From: Glandiceps talaboti
Lineage: Eukaryota > Hemichordata > Enteropneusta > Spengelidae
Assembly: GCF_964340395.1 (NCBI RefSeq)
Contig: NC_135552.1
Coordinates: 5,889,994 to 5,953,993 of the forward strand
Direction: 5' to 3'
DNA length: 64,000 bases
The notes beneath the pieces were generated by a model. It saw only the letters and a program-made list of their open reading frames with translations. It was not told the DNA's origin and did not search any database. A program made the translations under genes and the position numbers. This document shows positions 22,484 to 33,769 of the stretch, one piece after another. Every line of letters begins with the position of its first letter. Position 1 is the first letter of the stretch.

Positions 22484-24488
22484 CTATGCCCATACCAAAC
22501 ATTTGAAAATCGAGCGACAACTAGGATAGTTATGAAGATTTTTAACTTCCATTACATGAGTTAATTTCACCTCCCGACTGTTTTCTTCGCGACAATCTGA
22601 CAAATTTGGTGAAGCTCCATCCGATGTCGAGGCGAGTACTTTAAAACCAGCTAGTTCTAACACTTCAACAGCCTCCCATACCAGTTTAAACAGGAAATCA
22701 GAATTTATGGAATTGGTTGGGAAATGAGCAAGGGGGTAACTTAAGCGGATTGTAATACCCCTTACCATGAAGACAAGCATATACTTTGCAATCTGTGGCT
22801 CAATTCCCTTTCCTTTCATTTGTCTTTCAAAATCAGACAAGTGGTGGTTAAATTTGCCAATGTTTATAAACCCTACCAGTTCTCCAGAACTCTTATCGTA
22901 CACTAAGTCAGCCTTTATCTTTACTTCATCGTGAAGTAAAACAACATATTTCTGATGCTCTTCAAGGTCATCGTAATTTACCTCCCTGTACAGCTGTTCA
23001 ATTACATCACCACTGAAACCTGCTCCAGTTTTTTTCCAGTGAGTGTAGTCTAACAGTGTCCGTTCATTTGGCAGTTGTACTACACCGGAATCTTTCATTG
23101 CCCGATATGCTGCAGATGACCGTAGCTTAATGTTCAAACACCACTTGATGAACATTGAGTGCCATCTCATCCCATGTTTGTCAGAACAGTTGATGGCTTT
23201 CATTTGTTGCTGCCAAAATAATCTTTGGAAACTCCCTTTTTCACATTCTGTCATCACAGTGCCCTCACGCTCTGCTGCTAGACTCTTCAAACTGCATGCA
23301 CTTTCATCATCCAGCATAACACCATCCTCTTTAATACTATTAACTAGTTTCTGGCAAAGTCTTGATTTACTAATATCAATTCTGCGTTTCGCTTTGATAA
23401 TGTTTTGTGTTCGCTGATACAGTTCTTGATTTGTTAGGTAACACAAGGGTGCTCTGCTGCTGTGTTCTGTTTTTTATATGTTCTCTGGAACAGCTTTTCT
23501 CTTTGAATCACGACTTAGCAGACTGAACAGAGTTTCGGAACACCCAGCACGCATTGCATCTTTCTTTGTCTCCATCAAGTATAAATAGGCACTGCCTTGA
23601 TCTCAATGTTGACTGGAAATGTTCAATTCTTCTGGTCACTAAATCAACATCATGTCGGTAACCAATGACATCACCCATTCTGCCTATACTCAAAAAGACA
23701 CCATTTCTGATATTTGCGACTTCATTGAATTTTTCTTCAGGATTTCCAATACAAAGTGTGCAGTTGTGAATAGTGTCAATAAGTTTAAGTACTATAGACA
23801 CACCTGTGATTATATATGGAAAGTCAGCCAGTGCCTTGCTGTTACTACAGTCATTACCATATATGTTGACATTCCATTGCAAAGATGACGAATTTACTAC
23901 TTGTTTTGCAACTATAGTGCTACATTTGGAATCTGTGACTGTGTATAATATCTTAGTGCAGACGTCATCTGATTGTATAACCCAACCTGGAGGAAGGATA
24001 CATCTCCTTACACCATCCCTGATGACTTGATATGGTAGTTGGTAGGGAATATTTGTTCCTGGATTGGGATAGGGGTGCAGCAGTGGTGGTTGGGGTAATA
24101 CACCCACAGGGTTATGTATTAATGCAGTGTTTTTTTCTACTGATTGTGTGGTGTGTTGTGGGAGGTTTGATGCTGTATCTGGAAGTGGAAGAGGAGGTTG
24201 GTTGCAGATTGCATGTATACTTGGTAGAGAAAAGGGCAACACAGAAGGTACAACATGTTCTGTGGTCACTTGATGAGATGATGGTTCACTGACTAGGGCT
24301 GGACTTGATGAATTCTGTTCTTCAACATAGATGTCAAATTGTCCCTCTTTAGTGCTGGTCTTGTTCTGTGATGGAGGAGACTTAGAATGGCATACTTGCT
24401 GTTTTGATTCCCTTTGCTGTTTAGCTGCAGCTGCTTTTTTTCTCACTACATTTTTTCTACGATATCCCATACCAAGTTTGTAAGGCAT
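22484..24488 (-). pseudogene. P-element-like (THAP9-type) DNA transposase, broken
   Basis: Reads from ATG at 24488 (MPYKLGMGYRRKNVVRKKAA) through a Gln/Ser/Pro-rich region, then a folded region (GWVIQSDDVCTKILYTVTDS...), to a Cys pair (RCNACWVFRNSV). After a break comes a Lys/Arg-rich linker, then the RNase H-like catalytic part: KYVVLLHDEVKIKADLVYDK with the first catalytic Asp, GELVGFINIG, and TSDGASPN with the second Asp. This arrangement is typical of P transposases, which cut and paste DNA using GTP as cofactor. Breaks: a frameshift near 23510 and an in-frame TAA at 23474-23476 in the linker. The C-terminal half (GTP-binding insertion and last acidic residue) is absent, because the frame runs into the terminal repeat of the short P-like element and stops at 22484. 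No THAP zinc finger is visible at the N-terminus. Confidence 0.85.
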
Positions 24489-24559
24489 TGTGGATGTCTA
24501 CAAAGAGTGGAATCTGCATACAAAATTAAGAATATAGAATTTATCATTATAGCTCAGAA

Positions 24560-25915
24560 TAAATGTATTCAATAAATCACAACTATCTACTGGTATTAAA
24601 TTGTGGAAAGATCACCCAGTACTCATATGGTAAAAACCAACTACTCTGAATGTATTCAAAAAATGGGAAAGACAGTGATATGACAAAAAGTATACACAGG
24701 AGGTATTGATAGCTGAACAAAGTTATTTCAATAACAGTATTTAATATAAACTTGAAACAATAAGAATTGTACCATGAATTGCTAAGCATTTTTTTTAATC
24801 TTTGATCCATAAGTCATGGATGGATGCATACAAGTATTATAAAAAAAACAACTTTAATTAAGTTTAAATAATGGGGTTACAGAGCCAAAAGAAATGTTCA
24901 TACAGAAAAGAACAAAAACAAACGACAACATTGAATATAAAGAATAATGTCATTAATGAATACTAATATCATGCATCAGGTTGTCAATGAACTGACTTAT
25001 ACATAACTTTTGCTCAACAACATCTACAATATAATCATTGCTGTCTTTGAAATTGAAATGTTATTAAAAGCTTTCAATTTTTGAAATATTATTTCATTAC
25101 AGGGATGAAGAAACCTCCATAGTTGAACAGGATGGGGGGGGGGGGTATCGACCTTCCCAGTGAGTGGACTGACTGCATTCACAATGTCATACGCCATATT
25201 GAAACGAAACACCAAATACGCGTACCTTCCTTCCCACTATACCGTTTCCATGCCAAATATTGCATCGTTCGGTCGTAGATGCGCTATATCATGAAGCCAT
25301 ACAAAATATTGTAAATGTTACCATGCAATTATGGTGAAAAATGTGTAATTTTCAGATCCAGACAAGCAGACAGATGGTGGCCGACTACATGCGACAATCG
25401 CGATAAAGACCGGAAGTTTGGTACCAAACTACAAACTACAGCTGTTTATCGCGCGACTGTTGAATGAGACATTTTTTATATCACTGGTCTCTTGAATTTA
25501 CAGATTCAAGTACAATTTTTGTGAAGCACTTAGTGAATCAAAATTATATGTCTATGAATTTCGTACATTACTAAAATGCGGTGCATTTTTAGGCAATTCT
25601 AATAGCCCTACGCACCACATCAGCAGACGTACTACGCCCAAGAACACAAAATAGACGTACTGCTCAACTCAAAGAAGAAAAAATGGGTTATAAATAAACT
25701 AAAAGAGCACAGTCAGAAAAAGTAATATGGGCATTGCAATCTCTCGAGTCAAATTTGGAGTATTTCTCATTTTCTCCGTTGGTTCGGTCATGGTTCAACT
25801 GAGAATGGTGTAAAGTTTCAATTCCACATAGACAATCGACTAGCAACACAGTCGCTTGTAAACTGTTATTCCTTTCCTAAATGGTTTTATTCTTGTCTAT
25901 GACGGTCCTAATACA
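24560..25915. other. Leader-intron region of the P-like transposon
   Basis: Between the transposase start and the 5' terminal block; no coding frame recognised. Contains a G-run (about 25134-25146). May include older insertions, but I could not define any boundary except the foldback that follows. Confidence 0.4.
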
Positions 25916-25919
25916 GAAC

Positions 25920-26066
25920 AATGACGTTATTATAGGGATTGGCGATATTCTTATAAAATCGGTAGCAATGTCATTTCCACAGTCACACACACAACACGTG
26001 TGACTGTGGAAATGACATCGCTACCGATTTTATAAGAATATCGCCAATCCCTATAATAACGTCATT
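25920..26066. mobile_element. 147 bp near-perfect foldback element
   Basis: The arm AATGACGTTATTATAGGGAT... is repeated inverted to ...ATCCCTATAATAACGTCATT, about 69 bp per arm with one visible mismatch (GCAATG against CATCGC) around a loop of fewer than 12 bases. It lies inside the P-like transposon leader, so it inserted after that element or formed part of it. No clear flanking duplication. Confidence 0.9.
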
Positions 26067-26300
26067 ATGATGTTTACGTTTATTTTCGACGTAGTTACGA
26101 AAGCATGCCACATGCTAATCATTGAAAAACAGCCTAGATCACTAAAACGTGATACAAAGCATCAATAAATACACTCAATATTTCAGGAATCATTTTTGAC
26201 TGAGAGAAATCGGGTAACAATCATGACGAATAAAAACTCTACGTAAAGCGTACGGCAACGATAGCAAACAATAGTCAGCTGACGCAATCAATTCTTCTTT

Positions 26301-26594
26301 TCATGTCATACAACAACAAAATATACACGACAAAGACGATGTATGCACTTACCTAAAATACTATATATCTTGTTGGGTCTTCAACCAGTTGAAAACTTCG
26401 AAATGGTCGGAACATTTAGTGAAAACTACGCAAATAGCGAGCAACAGTCAGTGAGTCACAGTGAGTGTAAACAACTCTGATAGCGGACAGATGTTAGTTT
26501 ATCTTAATTTATGCAAACACACATTGTACTATAAACATTCAAACATCCTATGATGTTTGCCGCAGTTGCGTATCCTGTTGGTGTAGGGTCTATG
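26301..26594 (-). other. 5' terminal block of the P-like transposon, with splice donor
   Basis: Read on the minus strand this is the transposon's 5' end: the terminal repeat, about 240 bases of leader, then ATAGTATTTTAG followed by GTAAGT (donor at 26352), a consensus 5' splice site. The same junction exists in the short element as GTAAAT. A plausible acceptor (TTTGTAG or TATGCAG) lies just before the transposase ATG at 24488. This supports an untranslated first exon. Confidence 0.65.
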
Positions 26595-26779
26595 TTTAAA
26601 CACACCAACACCAGCATTTTCAACTTGCCCTAATGTTAAAAAAATTACTTTCTCACTTTTGTTGAGCCTTATTATTGATTTAGAATGTGCAAGGTCTAAG
26701 GTTGATCGTGCATTAGTTTTTACTATCGACCACCACACGTTGTATCACATTGCACGCATATTACACAATGAAACTCGAC

Positions 26780-27490
26780 GAGCAAACGCACCATCATGGC
26801 ACCATTAACCATGCGACGAATTGCATCGTGTACTCGCCCTCTTGTGACGTCGCTAGGTGCGTCGCAAGGAAACCGACATGTCGGTTTTTCTGCGACGAGT
26901 CGCAAGTTGCTTCTTGAGTTACTTCATGAGTTGCACCGTGTAACCACATCGTCGCGTCGCAAGTGATAACATTTGACATATACCAACGTGTCAAATGGCG
27001 TCCAATGTTATGACCGCCATGTTTTTAGTATAAATATTCTATTTCGGCAAGTATTTTTGATAAAATTTCGATTTATCACCATGATTCTCACTTATCAATA
27101 GTGTACAATGAATGCTTAATTCCCGCAGATATAATTTTATTTCTAACGAATGCAAGTAGCGATGTCGGAAAGATCAACATCGCCCTAGACGAACATCGAA
27201 TTGAATATAGTTTTACTATCGATACCTCAACAAATTTTCAGTCATTGTATTCGTAAATATAAGCAATTTTATAGCATTTCTGCCAAGTTCCTGCCGCTAG
27301 ACGACTTGACCTCTATGACATGTAACTTCTATATATCTACGCATGTGCAACAGTTATCTCTTGCGACTCACCATGCAACTTGTTGCTTCGTGTGCGCGCT
27401 TCATCACAGTTGCTAGCCTCATCGCATGCGACGAATTGCTTCATGAGTTGCATCATGTAACTGCACCGCATCTGAACAAATAACAAGCGA
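26780..27490. repeat. GC-richer region with repeated GCGACGA/TTGCATC motifs
   Basis: ATGCGACGAATTGC occurs at about 26810 and 27425, each followed by a 'TTCATGAGTTGCAYCRTGTAAC'-type run; CGACGAGTCGCAAGTTGC and TCGCGTCGCAAGTG occur between. The motifs sit near both ends of a ~700 bp block, like subterminal repeats of a transposon. No transposase found, and no clear terminal inverted repeat. Confidence 0.45.
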
Positions 27491-27984
27491 CCTATCGGTC
27501 AGAATAGCTCCGCTGTTTTTTTTTTTAATTTATTTTTTTATTTTGGTGACATGTAGAAGTATAGTTCAGGTCTTCAGCTCTTCACTATGCAGTTTTGTTT
27601 TAGCGATGCAATAAAGTGGTTAGTGGTTTCATATGATGTCTCACTATAAAACACATTTTACACAGAAGTTGGTAATGTATTGTACTTTTATACCATAGTC
27701 ACCATTTTATAACAAAAATCTACTGTTATGAAAAATTGCACAAAATCTCAGAAAAAAATGACTGGGAAATGCACACAAGAAAAAGAAAAAAAGAGGATTT
27801 TGAGGTTGGCTATAAATAATTCCAGTGTCTTACAGCTGTAACCCTGGAAAATTTTAATGACGAACGAAATAAACTAGGGATCTAAAATAATTTTGAGGCA
27901 ATTTGAATTTGAATTTTCTAACAAATTTACAAAGTCAACAACATTCAACTTGTACTAGTTGTGGTAGATATATATAGGGAAGAA
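27491..27984. other. Non-coding DNA
   Basis: AT-rich, no recognisable feature. Confidence 0.5.
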
Positions 27985-28529
27985 ATGTATTAATCGCCAT
28001 CTTAGTTTCCGTACGGCGACAATCTCAAGTACCCGGAAGAGAGTCATTCTCAGCCACACGTTACAGTGGTAACACTCGATCATGTTCGGTTACCTTTCAC
28101 AAAGAAAACACAACGAAATGGTTGAAATGATCTTTTTTTTATTTCTTTTCATCACAACAACAAAATCTGCGTGATCAAAAGTGTTGTAAACTAAACCAGA
28201 AAGAATTATCGGACTGGCTAAACTTCCCGATGAACTGGAAGGTCCTACTACCTTCCAAGTAAGCCTCGATAGTACTATAGTACGTGAGAAAATCGTCTCA
28301 AACTAGCGATACAACTTTCAAAATATAACTTGACATGTCTTCATTTGTTAGAGTTATACAATTCATCAAGACGGGTTTTCACTCGAAAACAACAATTCTG
28401 TGAATAATGACACTCTGAACGCAGCGATTTCTCGGACGATGTTACCACTGTAACGTATGGCTGACAACGACTTGCTTCCGGGTTAGTCCCTCGTGCATAC
28501 GGGGGTGGATTGTCGGCGATTAATACATA
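27985..28529. mobile_element. Candidate element with ~90 bp diverged terminal inverted repeats
   Basis: Left arm 27985-28083 carries ATGTATTAATCGCC, GGCGACAAT, ACCCGGAAG and CGTTACAGTGGTAAC. Right arm 28440-28529 carries the inverted GTTACCACTGTAACG, CTTCCGGGT, ATTGTCGGCGATTAATACAT. About 355 bp of interior has no coding motif. The arms are diverged but collinear. Probable MITE. Confidence 0.65.
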
Positions 28530-29265
28530 CATGTACATCGTCTGATATTTTAATTCACAGTGTTTCTTGTGACCGGCGCCTGTCAGCAGACTCTGCCATT
28601 TTTTTCATCATTCCATTGTATTTAAACCTTGTACTTGACATTTCGCAATATTTATAATTCTCAACAAAATACCTCAACATGCCTCACTTCGCTCGTACTC
28701 AAAGCAGCCCCGCGCGTAGTCCTGCTTGCATACGGAGGAATTCTGGTTCACTGTCATTCCAAATTGCACGACAATATAGAATTAACCACAAGTTACATGT
28801 TATCTGAAAACATCACACTTTTATAGTGGGTCTGAAGTGTGATTTTAGTGAGTACCAAGAACGTCCTGTGTTGATACTCAAGATACTTGCTGTGGAAAAT
28901 CGCTCGGTCGAATGAGGTCACCTTCAGCTTCTGGTCGAATCGGGATAGAGTATGCAAATGAGGATGTTGCGGACTGGCTGATTATGTAGAAGGGTGCAGA
29001 ATTGGATTTGAAGTTTACAACCCTGTTTCGAACAAACGCTTGTCATTTGGGCGCCCAATGCGTAGAATTATAACTATAGCACATATTACATTGCTTGTTT
29101 GACGTCAATAGTGTCTTTTGAAAAGTGGCAGTTTACTTAAAGTCTCGTCGACTGATTTCCAATATGGCGTCGGTCATTATGCTCATTAACATATTCATTT
29201 TTTTTTCAAATTACAAAAAAAAAATCATAAAAAATAAAAATGAGGATGTGCTGACTTGAAATTAA
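28530..29265. other. Non-coding DNA
   Basis: No gene recognised; a possible distant relative of the previous element's end (GCATACGGAGGAATTC) occurs near 28728. Confidence 0.35.
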
Positions 29266-29600
29266 CAAATCTGAGTAAGCTACCCCCTGCGCATCAACAC
29301 GCCAGATATCAAAGCAATCTAATGAGAGGTTTTCAAGGAGTTGATGAAAATGACATTTTATGAAAAAAAATCATAAAAATTTGAAAATGGCACAGATCAA
29401 CTTGGCATGAACAAATCTGAATAGCCTCCCCCCAGGGAACATGCACACCAAATATCGAAGAATTCCGACTGTCACTTTCGGAATAGATAGTAAAAATATA
29501 AACGTTTGACGGACACCTATGATTCACTCTACTCTCTATACCTCAATACCCACCTATACCTAAAGCTACGCTTTCAGCTTTCGCTGACAGCGGAGCTAAA
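29266..29600. repeat. Probable dispersed repeat (3'-end-like, 'caccaaatatc' type)
   Basis: Two loosely similar sub-blocks (AACAAATCTGAGTAAGCTAC... and AACAAATCTGAATAGCCTCC...) each end in a 'cacgccagatatc/cacaccaaatatc' phrase, followed by a small palindrome, TTTCAGCTTTCGCTGACAGC. The style matches a class of short interspersed repeats common in invertebrate genomes. Named family unknown. Confidence 0.35.
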
Positions 29601-29763
29601 AATTAAATTTTGTTAACACGTAAGCTAAAAAACATGCTTGACATGGCCCGCTCAGATCGGTGCAAGAGGGGATAGGAAACAATCTGAATTTTTTCCTTAG
29701 TTCAGTGGTATACTCATAAAAAAACATGCTTAGTGCAGTCTATTAGCAGAGGTACACGTAGTC

Positions 29764-29878
29764 TTGCTGCTAGACGCAGTGAGGGCTTGATGTTCCATCC
29801 TCGATAGCGATGTTCGGGCGTGTGTCGTATTCTATCGGAAGAACATCCGAGGTCTAGCAGATAGACTAAGGTACATGT
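29764..29878. repeat. Hairpin repeat family B, copy 1
   Basis: Contains CATCCTCGATAGCGATGTTC, TGTGTCGTATTCTATCGGAA and GAACATCCGAGGTCTAGCAG. Related copies lie at 35948-36028 (same orientation) and 51256-51322 (inverted). In this copy the left arm carries GCAGTGAGGGCTTG, a phrase otherwise found in family A, so it looks like a chimera of the two families. Confidence 0.75.
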
Positions 29879-29879
29879 A

Positions 29880-30405
29880 ACTACAGATCAAGATGTATAT
29901 TTGTATGAAATTGTAGCTATAGACACGGGAACTCTATTTTTTCCTTATATTTAGTTCTCCTGCAATTGTTTACAAAATCCCCAAACACGAGGGTGACTCT
30001 CAGCTAAGTGGTAAAATGGGTCAAGGGTCGACATTAGGTGCAGCGTATGGTATCCAATAGATGATTATCTTGAAATAGTGGCAGTGTGTCAAGGCGGGTA
30101 AACTGCTAATCCATCCATCATGATTCATCCATGTACGTTGCCCGATTTCATACAAGCGTATAAGGAATATGAGAGAAAAGCTATCCTGGGCCAAGAAACA
30201 AAAATGTGCGGTTTTTTCGGGAACACGACCACCCTATTTCAAACCCATCGATTTTTTTTCGCTTATAAGGAAAGTCACGCGAAAAGAGGAAAATTTTCAA
30301 AAATTTAAGGGTAGGGGTGGGGGTGAAATTTGCCAAATGTTTCGCATTGACAAAGGGACGTGTTCGCTCTTGAGTTGTCGGCATTACGCCGAAAGTTTCA
30401 CCTCC
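29880..30405. other. Non-coding DNA
   Basis: Overlapping short open frames at 30120-30432 occur on both strands; none resembles a protein family. Confidence 0.4.
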
Positions 30406-30407
30406 CA

Positions 30408-31950
30408 TTCGCTACAAAGCCAAGCTAATTAAAAAGTCCTGATCCTTATGCAATCCGTATGCAGACGATTTTGTATGGTACAAGAACTGTAAGCACCGTA
30501 CCTGGAGTTGTCTTTGCTAGAATGGGAAAGCCCTTTCTCTTTTTTTATTTATAATAAGCAAAGTCCCGGAAAAGAGGAAAATTTTCAAAAACAAAAACGT
30601 TAAAGTGTACATGCAAAGGTACATACTTTTTTTCGTAATTATGTTTATTTTGCCATAAAAATAAATGAAATTGCATTCATACCTCTAAATATTGCGCGCA
30701 TTGGCAAGAAAGTCGCAAAAATACTTGCCCCCTTAATCCCCTGTGCTTCGACTAACTTCGGCACCGCAACAATCTATTATCACAAAGTATATGTTGATAT
30801 CGTGTTTTAACATGTCAAAAATTCATGTCAAATATACTAGAGGGTATTAAAGCAATGCTCATAGAACTTTTCTGTTCAACTTTGACATCACCGCCATTAG
30901 TATTGGGCGAGGAGGGGGTAACGCCGCTTGTTCATTAACGAACGTTCATTATAAAGGAGTGAGTATATATGTTTCAATCTAGCTATCATAGCAAAATTTA
31001 CAACGAAAAGGGAAAAGACATCATGCTTCAGGCAATCAACTCTCGACCGTTAAATCATCATCTTCATCATGCATGATGCGAACATTCTGTACTGGGGCTG
31101 TAGCGACAAGAGCAACACGACATACACACACACACATACACACACACACACGTGACGACATACTGTGTGTAATTTTCCCCAGTGGAACCGTGATGTTACC
31201 ACTGTCAAGATGTGACCTAATTCCATAAAATTAATCTCAAAGCCAAGCTAATTAAAAATTCCCTGATCCATATGCAATCCGAATGCAGACGATTCTATGT
31301 TGAAAAAAAAAATAGATATGTAGAATGTACCAGTGAACATCCAAAGCGTCTTTCTCCCATTTTCATCGAAACGTAATGTGGCCATGGAAACGACGTTAAG
31401 CGTCGTCTTAAAATGAATCTCAAAGACAAGACAAGTAATCATTTTCCGTCCATACGCCTCCCTCCATATAAGACAAAAAATAGAACTTCGTATGTAAAAT
31501 GTCGAATACGACTCTTTCGCAGAGAATTATAAGAAAAAAGGCTGGAAGTGTGTGTGTGGGGGGGGGGGGGGGTGGGGTGGAGTGAACTATGTATGGCTCG
31601 CTTTCCATCACACCGTTGTTTTGCCACGGACAAAAATGAACCCCAAAGCCAATCTAATTAAAAATTCCTGATCCGTATGCAGACGATTCTATGTGGAAAT
31701 AGACATGATATGTAGAATGTATACCGTTGAACATTAAGATTGCCCGTCTCCCCTTTTCATCGAAACGTAACATGGCAACGAAACGATGTCCATTTTAAAA
31801 TGAATCCCAAACACAGGACACTTACACATTCCACATCCACCCTCCATATATACGACAAAATAGAAATTCATATGTAGCATATCGCCAATATCGTGTACGA
31901 TTTGACTATTAACTCCTAAAATCAAATCACAGATAGTCTGTGATCAAATG
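30408..31950. repeat. ~408 bp repeat, two tandem units plus an older partial copy
   Basis: The phrase AAAGCCAAGCTAATTAAAAA...CCTGATCC..ATGCAATCCG..TGCAGACGATT occurs at about 30416, 31222 and 31632. The last two start full units that also share TTTTCATCGAAACGTAA, TTAAAATGAATC and CCCTCCATATA. Spacing is about 408 bp, and 812 bp (near twice 408) to the first copy. A (CA)n run at 31121-31152 and a G-run at 31559-31572 interrupt the units. Confidence 0.75.
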
Positions 31951-32740
31951 TAGACACTGTGATGCGTTCAACTTGGTTCAACTCCTCAAATTGTGCAACA
32001 AAACTTATTCAAAACATCCGATATTCCAGTGTTCTGTGATGTGCCAATTTGGTTTGCTATATAATTCACCCAAAACCTCTTTTCTTTTCATTTTACGATG
32101 TTTGTACAGGTATCATTTAGACGTCTGTGTCATTTTCTTCCACGACTTTCGGACTTAAAGCTTTTGCAAAGTGTTAAAATACTAAAGTCGTGGTTTAATG
32201 CGAATGTTTATTTCGGTACCCCTAATAAGTTGATCGATCGACTTCTATTGACGTGAAAATCAAAAGTTCGATCGCCTGAAATAATCATTCAGCATAGTTT
32301 AGTAATTCCAAACAGATTTATACGTATGTTCACTTGATAGTTGAAACATGTGAAAGCCGCCGTCAACTTGTTCACTGTCATGGTGAAGCCGTTAAATCAA
32401 TGAGTATGTACTAGTAAATTACGGAAACGTGCGAATAAATACCACTCGACAGAAACAACAAATTAAAAAAAAAAGATTTCGTCATTTTGATGACCAATTT
32501 CAATAAATATATCCGAATAGTTGTCGCTCAGCGACTGTTGTTTTAACCGGCTTTCGGCCAATGTCTACATCTGATCACTGAAGTCTGAAAACAATTACAG
32601 TACATGTTTGGCCTGGATAACATGACAGATACAAGCTTGGTTGTCATGTACAAGTGACACATTTGTCCTGCTTTGTAAAGTGATAGGCGAAGCTCAGATC
32701 AATTTCATGCTAACTTTGCGACGCTCAGTTTCACGTTCAC

Positions 32741-33591
32741 TGTACCATAGACAGTGGAGGGGGAGACATAGACAGTAGAGGGGGAGTCTCCCCCTCCCTC
32801 CCCCTCCACTGTCTTTGACTGTACATTAGGACGTCAAACGCTAACTTTTTAAGTTTTGGCAGTGAGCGACACCTAGTTTCACGCTCACTTCCTCGATTTT
32901 GACACTTACATACCTTTCTTTTGTTATTAATAATATAAAACTTAGAGAAAACAGATGGGTTGAAAACTAATCTGGAATATATTTCCTCCTTATGTCATCA
33001 TATGTTAGTCAACAAAGACATAGGTGATACTCATCTGCTACTTGGGAATGTCTATTTTGACACACACATTAAGAAAAGACACAATCCCGCACTCAATCTG
33101 ATGAATATCCAGGCGATGTGCAGATAGGCTGCTTGTCTTTTATTTGCCTTTAATTCACCATTAGTTGTCTTTTACTTGCGTCTTTTGGGATAGGCGTATA
33201 CTGTTGTCGGCTGATGAGCAACGGCAGTTAACGTGTAACACTGTGTATGAGTACTGGAGATTGTCTCTCCTCCCTCCCATGAGGGTGTTGTTTATTTGAA
33301 ACAATGGGCAAAAATATGAGAAATGTCTTGTACGTTATGTTACTGTGTAAAATTTGAAATCTATTTCAAAGTAAAGATTTTGTGGAGGCCTTCGTCATAC
33401 AACTATACATGAGTTTACATTTCCCACGGAAACATGTCTCACTTCTTTAAATCTTTTGTCAACAGATAAAACTGTCTGTCGACACTAAGGTGTGAATAAG
33501 CCAAACAGCTGGTATTTGTGAATGGAATATGTTTCGTAGACAACGTTAAACAGTGGAGGGGAGAAGGACTTCTACCCTCCACTGTGTATGG
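32741..33591. mobile_element. Possible element bounded by CAGTGGAGGG palindromes
   Basis: The left boundary has CCATAGACAGTGGAGGGGGA with an inverted CTCCACTGTC a few dozen bases in. The right boundary has CAGTGGAGGGGAGAAGG...CTACCCTCCACTGTGTATGG. So each end is a small palindrome, and the outermost sequences are inverted complements (CCATAGACAGTGGAGGG / CCCTCCACTGTGTATGG). The ~750 bp between has no coding motif. They could also be two independent hairpins. Confidence 0.4.
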
Positions 33592-33769
33592 TTAAAGTAG
33601 CTGACACTTGAAGCATAAATGACTGCATACATATGTGTTCCGTATATTTTGTGATATGAATACGTCAAAGATAGATGCGTGAATGCAAAGTGTATTGGTT
33701 TGTGTCGTGCAACATCACCGAACTGTCGACAGATTGTGGAACGAATTTCATGCCTTCTTTGGATGTAAG

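Larger units (their letters stand above)
18357..22495 (+). mobile_element. Short non-autonomous P-like element (MITE), split by a LINE
   Basis: The left end at 18365 reads CATAGACCCTCCACCAAC; the right end at about 22487 reads GTTGGTGGAGGGTCTAT, its inverted complement. Outside are GCCCATAT (18357-18364) and GCCCATAC (22488-22495), a 7-of-8 match, the 8 bp duplication length typical of P-type elements; one terminal base is ambiguous. Without the LINE the element is about 300 bp. Its left ~275 bp match the 5' end of the adjacent larger element (26301-26594, inverted), including TTCCGACCATTTCGAAGTTT and CAAGATATATAGTATTTTAG followed by a splice-donor-like GTAAAT. Its right ~30 bp are just the other terminal repeat. 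So it is an internal-deletion derivative of the larger family. Confidence 0.8.
22488..26594 (-). mobile_element. Decayed P-like DNA transposon, 3' end missing
   Basis: Its 5' terminus at 26594 (minus strand CATAGACCCTACACCAACAG) matches the ends of the short element. It then carries a 5' leader, a probable leader intron (26352 to about 24500), and the transposase pseudogene. At 22488 it meets the short element instead of its own 3' terminal repeat. Either the short element inserted into the transposase gene and the rest was lost, or the two fused by deletion. The base outside 26594 (TTTAAACA) finds no partner on the other side, consistent with loss of the true 3' end. Confidence 0.75.

Noticed and set aside
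23508-24488. Proline-rich host gene of 326 residues
   Set aside because: It continues, after a frameshift, into the P-type catalytic domain and lies between transposon ends, so it is the transposase N-terminal half.
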